A model generated the notes under the pieces. The model was not told the DNA's origin, ran no database searches, and was given only the letters and a program-made list of their open reading frames with translations. A program made the position numbers and the translations under genes. Shown in pieces: positions 1 through 10,929 of a DNA stretch of 64,000 nucleotides. Origin of the DNA: Sordaria brevicollis (taxonomy: Eukaryota > Ascomycota > Sordariomycetes > Sordariales > Sordariaceae); NCBI GenBank assembly GCA_033439795.1, contig JAUTDP010000004.1, positions 1,426,001-1,490,000 of the forward strand, given 5' to 3'. Each line of letters opens with the position of its first letter. Position 1 is the stretch's first letter.

Positions 1-600
1 ATTAATATTAGAAGGAAATTTAATTAGTATATTTTATTTATAGCGACCCCGGTTAATCGATTTAGCTTTTTATTAAAAAGCGTTTTTACGACGTAATTAA
101 AACGGAGGTAATTTATATAATTAATATTATTAAAAATGCCGATCCCGAACGTTAGGAGGAGGAAATTACGTAAGTTATAAGTAGCTTCCTTACGTAAATT
201 CTCGTTTAGGTAGCCGGTAAAACGTCGAGGCTTCGCTTTAGAAATAATAAATTTTAATAGAGGATAATTAGTAAGAATATAATATTTCGATAGGAAAATA
301 ATAATAAAAATATAATATTACTATTATATTTTACTACGAAGAAATATTAAAAAAAATAAAATCTAAGGTTTAAATAATATAATTATATAATTTATAAATT
401 AAAACTATAGGAAGAGACTATAGAAGTGTATTATAATATATATATAAGAGATTATAGAGGCGTATTATAATTTATACGTAGGAAATTGAAGAAGCGTATT
501 ATAATTTATACTTAGGAAATAGGTTAGGTTTAAGCGAATTATTGGTTATATTATATTCCTTTAAGGCTTCGCCTAATTTTCGCTAACGTTAAGTTCAAAA
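1..600. other. RIP-degraded stretch beyond the GYP-1 chromodomain
   Basis: No reading frame can be followed here. By position it should be the 3' untranslated part of GYP-1, possibly running into its 3' LTR, but I find no match to the LTR remnant at 14344-14391. A short tandem repeat at 416-517 is the only structure. A moderately GC-richer patch at about 135-235 is less mutated than its surroundings. Confidence 0.5.
416..517. repeat. Three 34-bp tandem units
   Basis: Three adjacent 34-bp units (416-449, 450-483, 484-517) share the core GCGTATTATAATTTATAC, with TG/CG and GA differences of the transition type. They resemble LTR or UTR minisatellites. No function can be assigned. Confidence 0.75.
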
Positions 601-1077
601 TTTTATTAAGCTTAAGGCTTAGCTTATATAAATATTTAATATAGAAATTTTAAATATTATTTATATTAATTTAGAAATCCTTTACGGGGCGCTAATCCGG
701 CGGGTAAAGTTAAAACTATTTAATTTTATAAAGTAATTTACCTTTTAAGGACTATATAGAATTGAAAATATATTCGAAATATTATTCTTTTTTATTGGGT
801 ATCGTTTTAGAAACGACGGCGCCTTTTATTTATTAATTAAAGGCTTTATTAAAGGCTTTTTAATTAAATAAACCCTTTTAATAAAGCCGGACGAAAGAGG
901 TATAGAAAATAGGGAAGATTTTATATATTATATTTATAGTAAAGGTAATTACCCGGCGGTATACCTTCTTAACGACGAACGGGCTTATTTATTTATTAAT
1001 TAATTTAGGGGATAAATAATTTTAATCCTAATATTTAGTAAAATAGTTTTCCCTTAGGCGGAGCTTAAGGGAGGCAG
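600..1077 (-). pseudogene. pol: GYP-1 pol C-terminus: integrase tail and chromodomain
   Basis: Minus-strand translation gives a stretch resembling the end of chromovirus polyproteins. A segment reading NLPYFLYLFRPAL (about 905-945) fits the common motif around 'hPVFHvSLLRPa', with His turned to Tyr. It is followed by a chromodomain-like segment (about 790-680) with GKLLYKIK, then YPPD and a KDF end. The aromatic-cage tryptophan position is a stop, as expected from TGG to TAG under RIP. This is the continuation of the integrase at 1828 onward, so the sequence between them (1078-1827) is an insertion. The first 25 bp beside the insert (1052-1077) are GC-richer and may belong to it. Confidence 0.75.
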
Positions 1078-1194
1078 TGAAACGCCCATTTCGATTTTTC
1101 TTCGATTTTTCTCGAATTTGTTCGAATTTTTACGAATTTTTTTTTCGAATTTTTTCTTTTTCCCCTATCCGTCAAATTTTTTCAAAACCGTTTT

Positions 1195-1214
1195 ACACCC
1201 CCTACCGGGGGTGT
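1195..1214. repeat. Short hairpin inside the TIR insert
   Basis: ACACCCCCTACCGGGGGTGT forms an 8-bp perfect stem with a 4-nt loop, inside the non-RIPed insert. Confidence 0.8.
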
Positions 1215-1707
1215 AGAAATTCATAAAGGGGTCCATTTTACTCGCCTTTTTCCGCTCTACATTTTGGTACCCCTTTTACTACTGGGGTTAGGGTTATAGG
1301 CCTTAGAAAAAAATTTAGTGATTTTTTTCCTTTCGAAATTTTTCTAAGTCTACTAACAATTATTTGCCGGCCGCCAATTCCTCCGCCAGCCGCCAACTCC
1401 TCCGCCGGACCGCCCGTCGCATCTTTTTCCCGCGATACCTCGAAAAAAACGTTTCTTTTTCATTTTTCTCAACAACCAGGCGTCGCACGCACGTGTAACC
1501 GGTACTATTCTGTCCGGATAATTGAGACCAATACAACGGTACTACTTTTATATTTGCAACGTCAATTTTAAAGGGTGCATCGGCCTTTTAATAGCATTTC
1601 GTTAAAAAAAGTTCGGGCCTCGATTTCAATTGAATTTAGAATGCCCCGATTAGGTATGTAGGGACTTTAGCGACTCCACAATTTTTTTACTGTCCGAACC
1701 GTTATAA

Positions 1708-1827
1708 ATAGAAACGCCGCTCCTTCCTTGAAGTTCGCTGCGCGGGCCCATGGCACGACCTTCGGTGTTTCGGGATGGGCGGGCCCGACGCAGCTCCACG
1801 TTCAATTGCGGAAGGATGGGCGTTTCA
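1708..1827. repeat. 120-bp imperfect palindrome at the right end of the insert
   Basis: The sequence from AAACGCC at 1708 is matched in inverse orientation by the last 60 bases before 1827. Paired blocks are AAACGCC, CCTTCC, GCTGCG and CGGGCCCA. The terminal repeat therefore occurs a third time internally, so the right end can fold into a long imperfect hairpin. Confidence 0.75.
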
Positions 1828-2950
1828 ATTAATTTAAATTTTATCCCCGATTACGTACTTTAAGGCGTCCGATTTATAAATATTAGCGTAACGTTTTTAT
1901 TTCTCCTAAGCTTCTTCTATAAATAAATAAGCTTTAGCGGTAATATAATCTATACGCTCTTTAATTACCCGAGTATCGAATAATTTTTAATATTATATTA
2001 ACAATATAAAGGTATTACGACGTTAAAGGGGTTCGGTACCTATTTTTAAGTATTAATTATAATTAGTAAAAAATAGGGAGAGGTTTATAATTTTTAAAAT
2101 ATAATTATTTATTACGAATTCGGTAAGGGGTAATTAAATAAATTAATTATTTTAATAGTAAGAATAGAAAGCGTATAAATATTATTCGATATAAACGTTT
2201 ATAATTTTTATTTAGCCGTTAATCTTTAAATAAGCGGATAAAGAGAATTTTTATTAAATACCGAAGAATCGATAAAATTCCTATTAAAAAGTAGCGATAA
2301 ATTAAAAGCTACGGTCGGAGACGATAAAATTAGGGGTATTATATAAATAGTAAATTTCGTAAAGGAAGGTATTAACGATTCTTTTAGCAGTTAAATTATA
2401 AATAAGGACATAATATTATATTTTCGTTAAACGGTTAATAATTATTATAATATAAATATACGCCCTTCCGCTACTTTTAATTTCGGGAAGGAAGTCGATA
2501 AAATTTATTAAAAGGTCGGATTATTAGTAAAATAGGATTAATATAAATTCGAATAAATTTAGGGGCGTAAATTTAGAATTTTTAATTTAAATATAAAAAT
2601 AATAATTTTAAATAAAAGTAATTATATTTTTAAATAAATTAAATTAAATATAAATCCGTTAAATAAAATTATAAGTTTTAAAGCGGCCCGGGTAATTATT
2701 AAACGTTAAACCGTAAGTATATTAGAGAATTTAAAAGCGAATTTCGTCGTAAAGGGGGATAAAAACCCGTTTATTAATTAAAATCCGGTTGTAAAAGATT
2801 TTATAATTTATTATAATAATTTTTACGAATTTTTTAACGCGTTTAGGGAATTTTTTATAACCGGGGTTTTAGAAATAAGTAATAATTATAAAGGAATTAA
2901 ATAAAGTAAAGTAAGCGGCGTTAATATAATTATTAATTAACGATTTAATA
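1828..2950 (-). pseudogene. pol: GYP-1 integrase (RIP-broken)
   Basis: Minus-strand translation around 2620-2150 contains an integrase core: a NRLTKR-like segment, then FIVSDRS, an EFYRFFGI segment, then KFSLSAY and an INAYIEQYL-type segment. These line up with the usual DRLTK, SDRGtqF, LGI, STAYHPQTDGQ and N..LEQYL blocks of Gypsy integrases. Toward 1850 a segment ending GDKI fits the post-core 'VGDkVwL' block. In-frame stops fall at expected Gln and Trp codons. Coding sense is lost exactly at 1828, where the TIR insert begins. Upstream it follows RNase H as in all Ty3/Gypsy pol genes. Confidence 0.85.
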
Positions 2951-2999
2951 TTAAAAATTAGGAACCCTATAGATTATTCGTTATTATTACCGCTATTAT

Positions 3000-4560
3000 T
3001 ATTAGGGTTTAATTCTTCGATTTAATTCTCCTTCGGTAATAAAATATATATATAATTCGTTACCTAATCGTCGCCGAAATTATATTTATCTATTAAGGTA
3101 TTTCCGGGTAATTAAAAGAAGGCGTCGGGGATAATTGCGTAGGCGCCCAAGCGGTATATAATTTTGAAGTAGAAATTATTAAAGAATTCGGATTACCGAA
3201 TTTACTATTAATTAAGGAATCTTATTATTATAAAATATTAGAGGCTTTTATAATTAATAATAATTTCGATAACGTCCTTAAATCTTTAAAATTTAGGGCA
3301 TTATTCTTCGAAGGCTTTAACGATAATAAAAAATTCCTTATTATAAATTTCGTAATTATATTCGGCCGGGGAATATTTAAACGAAAAGAAGGCGATAAAG
3401 TAATATTTCCCTTCCTTATTAATTTAAAAAAGGATACCGCCGGACGTTTAATCCGAGGCGTCGATTTCAATAATAATTTAATATTCGGGGTAATAGTATA
3501 TAAAAATAAGGGTTAAAGTAAAAGCGTTTTTTTAATATTTAAATATTATAATTACGGTTTTAAATATAGGGTTAATTTATTTATTATAAAATATAAAAAT
3601 TATAAAGGGTTAAGCGATTTTAAAGAAATTTTTAATAAATTTGTAATAAAAATTCGTAAAATTAATAAAACGTTAAAAATCTTTTAAAGTTTTTAGGACG
3701 CTTTAACTAATAATAGCGTTAACCTTTTCGAAATTTATATATAAACCGTCGCGGGAAATAATAAACTTTAAGTATTTTATTTTATATTTATAGAATTTGT
3801 ATTTCCGGATATCAATAATTAAATTTATTTTTATAAACCTTTTTATAACGTTTTCGAAATAATATTTATATTCCATTTTAATCTTGCTATAAATAAATAT
3901 ATTATTAAAATAAGCCGTAGCGTATTTATTTAGGATATTAAATAGGATATAATTAATATAATATTAGAACGACGCTAACGCGCCCATTATACCGAAGTTC
4001 GCAATAAAATACTCGAAGAAATTAAATTTAATAATAAATATAATCTTTTATTCATTACCTTCGGCGATATATAAGCGGTTAAAGGCTATAATAATATTAA
4101 ATTTATTAAATTACTTCGCTTTACGGAAAGAGTTGATTATTTCGTAAATAAGGGGAATAAAATATTTATTTTTTACTATAATATTATTTAACTTATAATA
4201 ATCGACGTAAATTCGTATATTATTCCCTAATTTTCGGGTTAGGAATATAAAAGTAACCGTAGAGGACGAATTTAATTAAATAAAATTAGAGGTTAGGTAA
4301 TTATTTAAATATTTATATACGACGCAGAATTCCTCTTAAGATATAAAATATAAATAATAATATAAGGGGGTTTAATTGGGAATAAAATTAATTTTATAAT
4401 TAAAAAGGCGGTAAAGTAGTATTATTTTCGTAATTTTAGGGTCGAAAACTTTTTAAAGGCGGTAAAAATATTTTAATAAAGTTTTAATAATTTTTATATA
4501 AATAAATATTAATTTTCCGTCAATATATTTTTAAATATCCTCCGCCGAAATAACCCGGAA
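3000..4560 (-). pseudogene. pol: GYP-1 reverse transcriptase and RNase H (RIP-broken)
   Basis: Minus strand. The reverse transcriptase runs from about 4420 (EEFCVVYKYLNNYL, then a VDYYKLNN block) through FFEYFIANFGIMGALASF (about 4000) to the catalytic box at 3901-3912, which reads YFNN in place of YxDD: both aspartates became asparagine. It continues with KYLKFIISRDG (about 3780). RNase H follows at about 3480-3230 with EIDASD, FFSFKYSPAEYNYEIYNKE and a VIEIIINYKSL segment near its end. A linker before the RT (about 4650-4430) includes an ISAEDI segment. Stops are of the RIP type. Confidence 0.92.
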
Positions 4561-5099
4561 TTATAATTATTCCATTATTTAATCCTAATAATTAATTAAA
4601 AACCGGTAAAGGAAGATAGGTATAAGTTAATTAATAAGGACTATACGAAGTATAATATTATCGAAATTATTAAAGGTTTAGTTAAAATCTTCGGAATTAA
4701 GGTTAAAGAGTAGGATTATAACCGTCGGCGAATTACCGTCGGTACTAAGGAAAAGTATTATAATTTTAATAAAATAGTAAAATTGGTCGGGAATATATTT
4801 AAAAACCTTTATACTAGGTTCTTTATATATTAAAATAAAATTAGAAGTAGATAATAGGCGGATAATTACGTCTTACAATTAATTACGGTTATTTGGGCGA
4901 GAGTAAACTTTTAAAATATAGTAGGGAGAAGTGGAACGGCGGCGAAATTTTCGTAATTTAACGGAGGGCCGGGTTAAATTTCGGGGTACGGGTTTAATTT
5001 TTAGTAGTATCCGGGGGGCCGTAACCGGTAAGGGGAGGTTTAATACGTTTTCGACGGAGGGTAAAAGAAATAAAGGCGTTTTTTTAGTAATAAAACCGG

Positions 5100-5596
5100 G
5101 GAGATTTATAATATTTTATAATTAATTTATAATAGGGTTATACTTTTTTAATTAAAGGAAATTAAAAATAATATTAGGGTTATTAAAAGGCTAAACGAAA
5201 AGAATAAAGCAATTTATAAAAGAATTAATAGAATAAAATATAATATAAATATAAAAAATAAAACCTTTTTTATAATTATCGGTTAAACGGAAGGTATAGG
5301 GGTAGTAAAGAGGTATTAAAAGGAGAATATAACGTTATACAAAGGAAGAATTAATAAAACCTATTAGCGAATACCCGGAATTAATTATTATAGAATATAG
5401 CGTTTCGAGGGCGTTATTAGAATAAATAAAATTTAGGAAAAAGAAATTAATATTTAATTTTATAGAATATAAATATAGGTCTTTTAATTCTTCTATATTA
5501 CGTTTTTAGCGGCGATTTTTATTAGAAGTTAAATTTTTCCCGCTTTAAGCGTCGGTATCGAAGCCGGAGTATTTTAAACGGGAATAGGGGTTTAAA
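5100..5596 (-). pseudogene. GYP-1 protease and gag C-terminus (RIP-broken)
   Basis: Minus strand. The protease active-site box reads NSG at 5374-5382, within a segment IIINSGYSLIGFINSSF. That is the DSG.(S/T)..FI pattern of retroviral-type aspartic proteases with Asp turned to Asn. It is followed by IPLYYPYTFRL. Upstream lies the spacer that joins gag to protease; it is interrupted at 5597 by LINE-A and resumes at 12583. Confidence 0.82.
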
Positions 5597-5608
5597 CCTT
5601 ATATTTCG
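5597..5608. repeat. Target-site duplication of LINE-A, left copy
   Basis: CCTTATATTTCG, identical to 12571-12582 at the 3' end of LINE-A. The two copies bracket the element exactly and show that GYP-1 was there first. Confidence 0.93.
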
Positions 5609-5706
5609 GCTTTAGAACCGGAAACGCCGATTTCTAGTCGAGGAGCGCTCCAAAACGAAAACCGATAACGGGAATCGATTCAGGAGGGTCTTTTACGTCC
5701 CTCACG

Positions 5707-7500
5707 ATGTCCCGCAACGAATATAGCGACGACGATATATCGTTACTACTAATAGCGATTAATAACGGTAATTATAAATTCGAAAATAGCGTCTACAACC
5801 CGTTCGTAGAATTTTTAATTTGTAATAACCCTAACGTAATGCGTACTACGAAGATTTCGAAAAAAACGTAGGAGGATAACGAAATTATAAAGAAATTTAT
5901 CACTAAAGTAAATAAATCTTCGGACTATAATACCATTTCGTTCGAAGACCGTAATTAAGCTCGTAAATTATTTAACGAATATATAAAAATCTTCGCGAAG
6001 AAAAATAGGGTAATACGCCCCGAAATTAATAAAATTAATAATAATTAAATTATTATTAAGAAAGATTTCGATAATTTAAAGAAAATAATTTTATAAAAAT
6101 TATAAAAGAACGTTAAAGAGGCGCCGAAAATATAGGCCGGAATTATAAAAAACGCTTTTCTTAAAATTAAATTTATTCTTTAATATATTATAATTATTAC
6201 CCCCCTTTTAAAAATATTTTTTATTAATTATAACCGTATTTTCTTTATCCGAAATATTATAATCGATATTTAATATTCAAAGCGGATAAATAAAAAAATT
6301 AAAATTTAAATTGAGAAAATATTTCGTAATTTAAAAACCGGTACCCTTAATATCGTACGAACTATTATAAAATTATTTATAATTAGAAATTATAGAATTA
6401 TATTCGATAATATTATATACGAATAATATTAATAATATTAAATTTAAGTTAAAAAGGTTTTTGGCGAAAAAGCGTTCGTATTTTTAAATATTATTACATT
6501 AATCGTTAAAGGGTTCCTTTAAACAAATATCGCCGAATATATAAGGATAGAGGATATTACTTATAAAATATAATAAGCGAACCCGACCGTTTTTATTATT
6601 AGAATACGCTTATAAAAGAAGAAAATTAGCGAAGATAGGGGATTTTTTATAGTAAAAGTTACGATTATAAAGGTAGCCGAGGCTTTTTATAAAGGATTCT
6701 TCCTTTAAAAGGGCGGCGTATATATTTACGAACCGTTTATTTCTTCGGTTAATATTTAATAATATTTTATTTATTAAGGCGTAAAATATTTAAAGAAATT
6801 TTATTATAATATTAACGTTTATAAATATTATAATAAAAATAAATATAATAAGGATTATTTTAGAAAAGCGAATTGCCCATTTAATAAAAATAAATTACTA
6901 ATTTTTTATACTCCGTATAAAAAATATAAATATTACGCCTTCGAAAAGAAGGTATACTTTATTTTTAAAAAAGTTATTACGAAGGCTATTATAAAATACG
7001 TCGAAAAATTATATTTATTTATATATTAGAAGGACTTTAAAAGAAATATTATATTAAAGCCAATAATAGTAATAAATAATAGAGATATCGATTTCTTTAA
7101 CGCCCCTTTTACCGCCTATATTATAATTATTTATAAAAGGGAATTTAAAAGCGGAAATAAAGGTTATATTTATAAACGGATTAATAAGCCTTTTATTAAA
7201 CCGAAATTAATAATTAAAGGCCCGATAAACGTATTTACGAATTTTTAAAATTTAAATACTTAAAACGGCGCTAATTTAATCGCCGCCGTTAAATCGGTTA
7301 TTTAAAAGGAAAAGATTCCTATTCTTACTCCGTCCGCGGGGTTAAAAAATATTCCTTTATAGAGTAATTAATAATCCGATTAAAAATATTTTATTAAAAT
7401 GTAGGGAAATTATACGAAAGAGGGAAATTGCTATTCGAATAGGAGGAGACTTATAATATTATAGCGATTTAAAAGCCGAATAAGAATTTAAATAAAAATA
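5707..7500 (+). pseudogene. LINE-A ORF1 (gag-like), RIP-broken
   Basis: ATG at 5707 opens MSRNEYSDDDISLLL and runs open for about 55 codons before the first RIP stop. The frame continues, broken only at former Gln or Trp codons, to about 7500. A segment at about 6860-6960 (YFRKANCPFN ... YKKYKYYAFEKK) fits the Cys/His-rich region of Tad-type ORF1 proteins, with several ligand positions turned to Tyr. The last 200 codons are basic (KREFKSGNKGYIYK). The likely role, by analogy with LINE ORF1 proteins, is RNA binding in the transposition particle. The end of ORF1 and the start of ORF2 could not be fixed. Confidence 0.8.
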
Positions 7501-7519
7501 TTTATCGTTTATAGAATAA

Positions 7520-10500
7520 TAAATATATTAGGGTAAATTATTTAAAAAAGGGGAGGGCGGTTATTTATATAAATAAAAAATAGAATTTTAGGGATTTAAA
7601 TTTCTATATTAGAAAGGATTAAGCCTTTATAACGTTTAAGAATTTAAAGGAATTATTAATTATTTATTCGATTTATTCCTTTATTAAAATGTATAGAATA
7701 CCGGAATACGAATAGGGGTTTTCCTTTTTCGAATTCTTTAAAAAAAGACCCCCGGTAAAATATTAAATCGTAATTATCGGGGATTTTAACTTTTATTATC
7801 CTAATTAGGATTTAAAAAATAAAATTAGCCTAAAAATTGAGAAATTCCTTATATAAATACAATAGTAACGTATACGATTTATTACTTTTAAAGGGGAGCC
7901 GACCCGTATAAATAACGTAATATAGGAAAAGAGAAATAGGATAATCGATTATATATAAATAATATTAAAAATCGAAATTAAATATTAAAGGGCGTAATAG
8001 TACGAATAAACTAATTCGGACTATTATTTTTAAAAAATTTAGGTCTATATTAAAAGAAAGGTTAAAAAAGCGGAAATAAAAGAAAATTATAATTAGAATT
8101 TAATAAATACGGAAAAGGTATAAAAGGCGGCATTATAACGGATTTTAATCCCGGCGAAAATTAATACGAAGGAAGAATTAGAATTTATATTCGATAAATT
8201 CGACGGAGAATTTATAAATATAGCGGAGGAATTCGTCCTATACCGGAAAAAAAATCGAAGGAAAAGAACGAAATAATAAACGTTAAAATATAAAATAGCG
8301 ACGAAAAATGCGAAATAAAAGTAGTAGAAATAATATAGGGAAAGGATATTTTCGAATTGGGTAAAATTCGTAAAAATATCGATAAAGAAAAGAAGGATTA
8401 ATATAAAAATTTAATAAACAATATAGCGAAAAAGCGTCGAAAGGGCGTTAAAGAATTTAAATAAATTTTAAACTTTCGAAAAATAAGCCTATATTTAAAA
8501 CTATTTATTAATAGACCCGCCCAAATTCCTAATTCTCAAATAATACGAGGGAATAAAAGAAATTAAAAATTATAATAATAAAGCGAATATTTTCGCCGAG
8601 CGTTTCTTCCTAAAGGTAAATATCTTTATAAATTATTTACCCAATTAGACCCTTCTATTAAATATTAATAATTCGTTATTTATTAACGAATTAATTATTA
8701 AGGAAAATATTTAAGAGGTTTTATTTCGGATAATTTCGAATAAAGTACTAGGCGTCGATTAGTATTTAAATAGATTTTTAAAGATTTATAGGGAATTATT
8801 CTAAAAAATTATAACCGCTTTTACGGCTACGAACTTTCGTTTTAGGTATTTTTTATAGCGGTTTAAGAATACGAAAATAATCGTTTTTAAAAAGTTAGGA
8901 AAAACCGCTATATAATAAAAACTAATTAACGCGTAGAAGCTAATTTTATTATTAAATAACGTTAGGAAAATCTTCGAAGCGTTCGTTATTAAGAAATTTA
9001 CTTAAATTATAGAAGAATTTAACCTCTTATTAGAAGGCTAAATAGGTAATTAAATAGGCCGTTCGATTAAATTTATTATCTGTATTATTATAAATATTAT
9101 ATATATAATTTAGAAATTCGGAGTTATTACGTCGTTAATATTCCTTAATTTTAAAGGCGTATTCAATAAAATTAATTATAGGTAATTATTATATACTTTA
9201 TAAGAAATGCAATTCCTATAATAAATTTTCGAATAGGTAACGAATTTTATTAACGGACGAAGAGGTTCCCTCTTCTTTAACGACGAAATATCCGTTCTTT
9301 ACGCTATAAAAGTTAAAATACCTTAAAGCTCCCCCCTTTCCCTAATTTTTTTTATCTTTTTTATTACCCTATTATATTATAAATTAATTATAATTAAAAA
9401 TATAATTATAATCGGTTTTACCGATAATATTAATATCGTCGCTATAATAAAGATTACCGAAGAGAATTATAGGATATTTTAAGCAATATAAGAAATTTAC
9501 TCCGAATAGGTAAGGGAGAGAAATATAGAATTCGAAATAAATAAAACGGAATTAATATATTTTATATAAACGAGGGTATTAAGAATAGAAATTCTTTAAT
9601 TCGGGGATATTATATTTCGACCGATAGAATTAATAAGATTCCTAAGCGTTTAATTAGATTATAAATTTAATTATTAAATTTACGCGGAGGTTATTAAGAA
9701 GAAAATAAAGATTTAGACGAATATATTAACCCGGTTAATTATAAAAATTTAGGGTTACTCCTTCGCTTATACGAAGGAAATTTATATTAAATATATTCGA
9801 AGTGTAATTATATATAAAGCTTTAGCCTTTTATTAACTAATAAAAATATATAATAAATTTTGAAGGATAGTAATCGGATTAGTTAAATATTAAATTAAAT
9901 ATTTAAAAATCGTTATTAGGGCGTATAAAACTACGCCGGTATAGAATTTTAAAACGGAAATTTTTTGCCCGCTATTTAACTTTTACTTTAATAAATAAGT
10001 AAAGGCTTTCGAAAAGAAATTCGCCCGTATAAATTAAATTAAATTCGTCCGAAGAATAGTAATTTAAATAATTAATTATATTTAAATAAAACGAATAAGA
10101 GGTTAATTATTTATTAATAAATTAGAAAATAATACCGTTAAAATTAGATAAGCGGAGGAATAAATACTAATAAAGAAATTTATAACGATTATAATAGGAC
10201 CGCCTCTAATAATAGGCGTACCCGTTTAACCGTTATAATCGCTAAAACCTTTAGCCCTCAATCGAGAAATATAATTAGAAAACGTTACGAAGAAAGAGTA
10301 AATATTATATTATAATTATTAATTAATAATAACGGTAATTAAATTAGGTTAGCGGTATAAATTTACAATTATTAACCTCAATTTGAAGTTTAGCAATACT
10401 ACGATAAAATAGTATATAATCGGTTAAAAAAAGAAAAAGCGGAAGAAAACCCAACCTTCGGAAGACGATAAAAATTATTATCTATTAACGAAAGCGAAAA

Positions 10501-10835
10501 ACTCCCTCTTTATTTAAACGAGAACGGAAGTAATCGGCCTTAGGGCTTTCCTTTTTTAAAAGAGAATCCCTAATATTAATACCCCTATTTATTCGTACGG
10601 ATTAGGACGGGAAACGTTCTACTATATTACGTTCGAATATTTCCGGATAGTAGATACGTAATTTGTAATAACCGATTAGCCGTAGATATAAGAATAATTT
10701 TAAATTTATTTAAATAATAAAATTAAGGCCGAAAGAATTTTATTATAAGTATTTTGGTTAAAATAATTAAATAAATACCGTTTAATAATCGAATTGAAAG
10801 AGGAGCGGCGAAACGAATTCGCTCGCTATTTTTAA
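7520..10835 (+). pseudogene. LINE-A ORF2: endonuclease and reverse transcriptase, RIP-broken
   Basis: An exonuclease-endonuclease-phosphatase type domain is shown by GDFNFYYPN*D at about 7780 (GDFN.HHP.W in the family, His to Tyr and Trp to stop) and by a SDYYF segment near 8015 (SDH in the family). The reverse transcriptase runs from about 8600 (NKVLGVD) through FKGVFNKINY (about 9150), SSPF near 9325 and the catalytic box at about 9414, which reads FTDN instead of FADD. The C-terminus has a YSYG..RETFYYITFEY segment (about 10600) that fits the CxCG...H....C motif common at LINE ORF2 ends. The TAA at 10833-10835 after ...FARYF is shared by other copies and is probably the true stop. I could not identify an RNase H domain. 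Confidence 0.87.
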
Positions 10836-10929
10836 TTTTCTTCTTTTCCTTTTTTTTTATTTTTATTTATTAATATATTAGAACGAAGATAGGGGAGGAT
10901 TTTTATTTAATTAAAAGTCTATCGGGCCG

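Larger units (their letters stand above)
1078..1827. mobile_element. 750-bp TIR-bounded insert, nearly free of RIP
   Basis: It begins TGAAACGCCCAT and ends ATGGGCGTTTCA, a perfect 12-bp terminal inverted repeat. Base composition changes abruptly at both ends: CpA and TpG are common inside and rare outside. It sits inside the GYP-1 integrase, whose coding sense resumes on the far side. I see no coding frame. A TATAAATA sequence lies near 1703. No clear target-site duplication is visible (GGCAG left, ATTAA right), and 25 bp of similar composition (1052-1077) lie outside the left TIR, so the exact insertion limits are uncertain. It could be a non-autonomous DNA transposon or a solo LTR (it does have TG...CA ends). 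Confidence 0.65.

Noticed and set aside
1078..1827. 3' LTR of GYP-1
   Set aside because: It has TG...CA ends and lies next to pol, but integrase-tail and chromodomain coding sense continues on its far side (1077 to about 680), so it interrupts pol rather than ending the element.
3228..3470. 80-codon minus-strand ORF
   Set aside because: Same strand as GYP-1 RNase H but in the wrong frame; the RNase H motifs (DASD, YNKE) are in the neighbouring frame.
4931..5125. 64-codon plus-strand ORF
   Set aside because: Antisense to the GYP-1 protease/RT linker; no relation to any family and no support in other copies.
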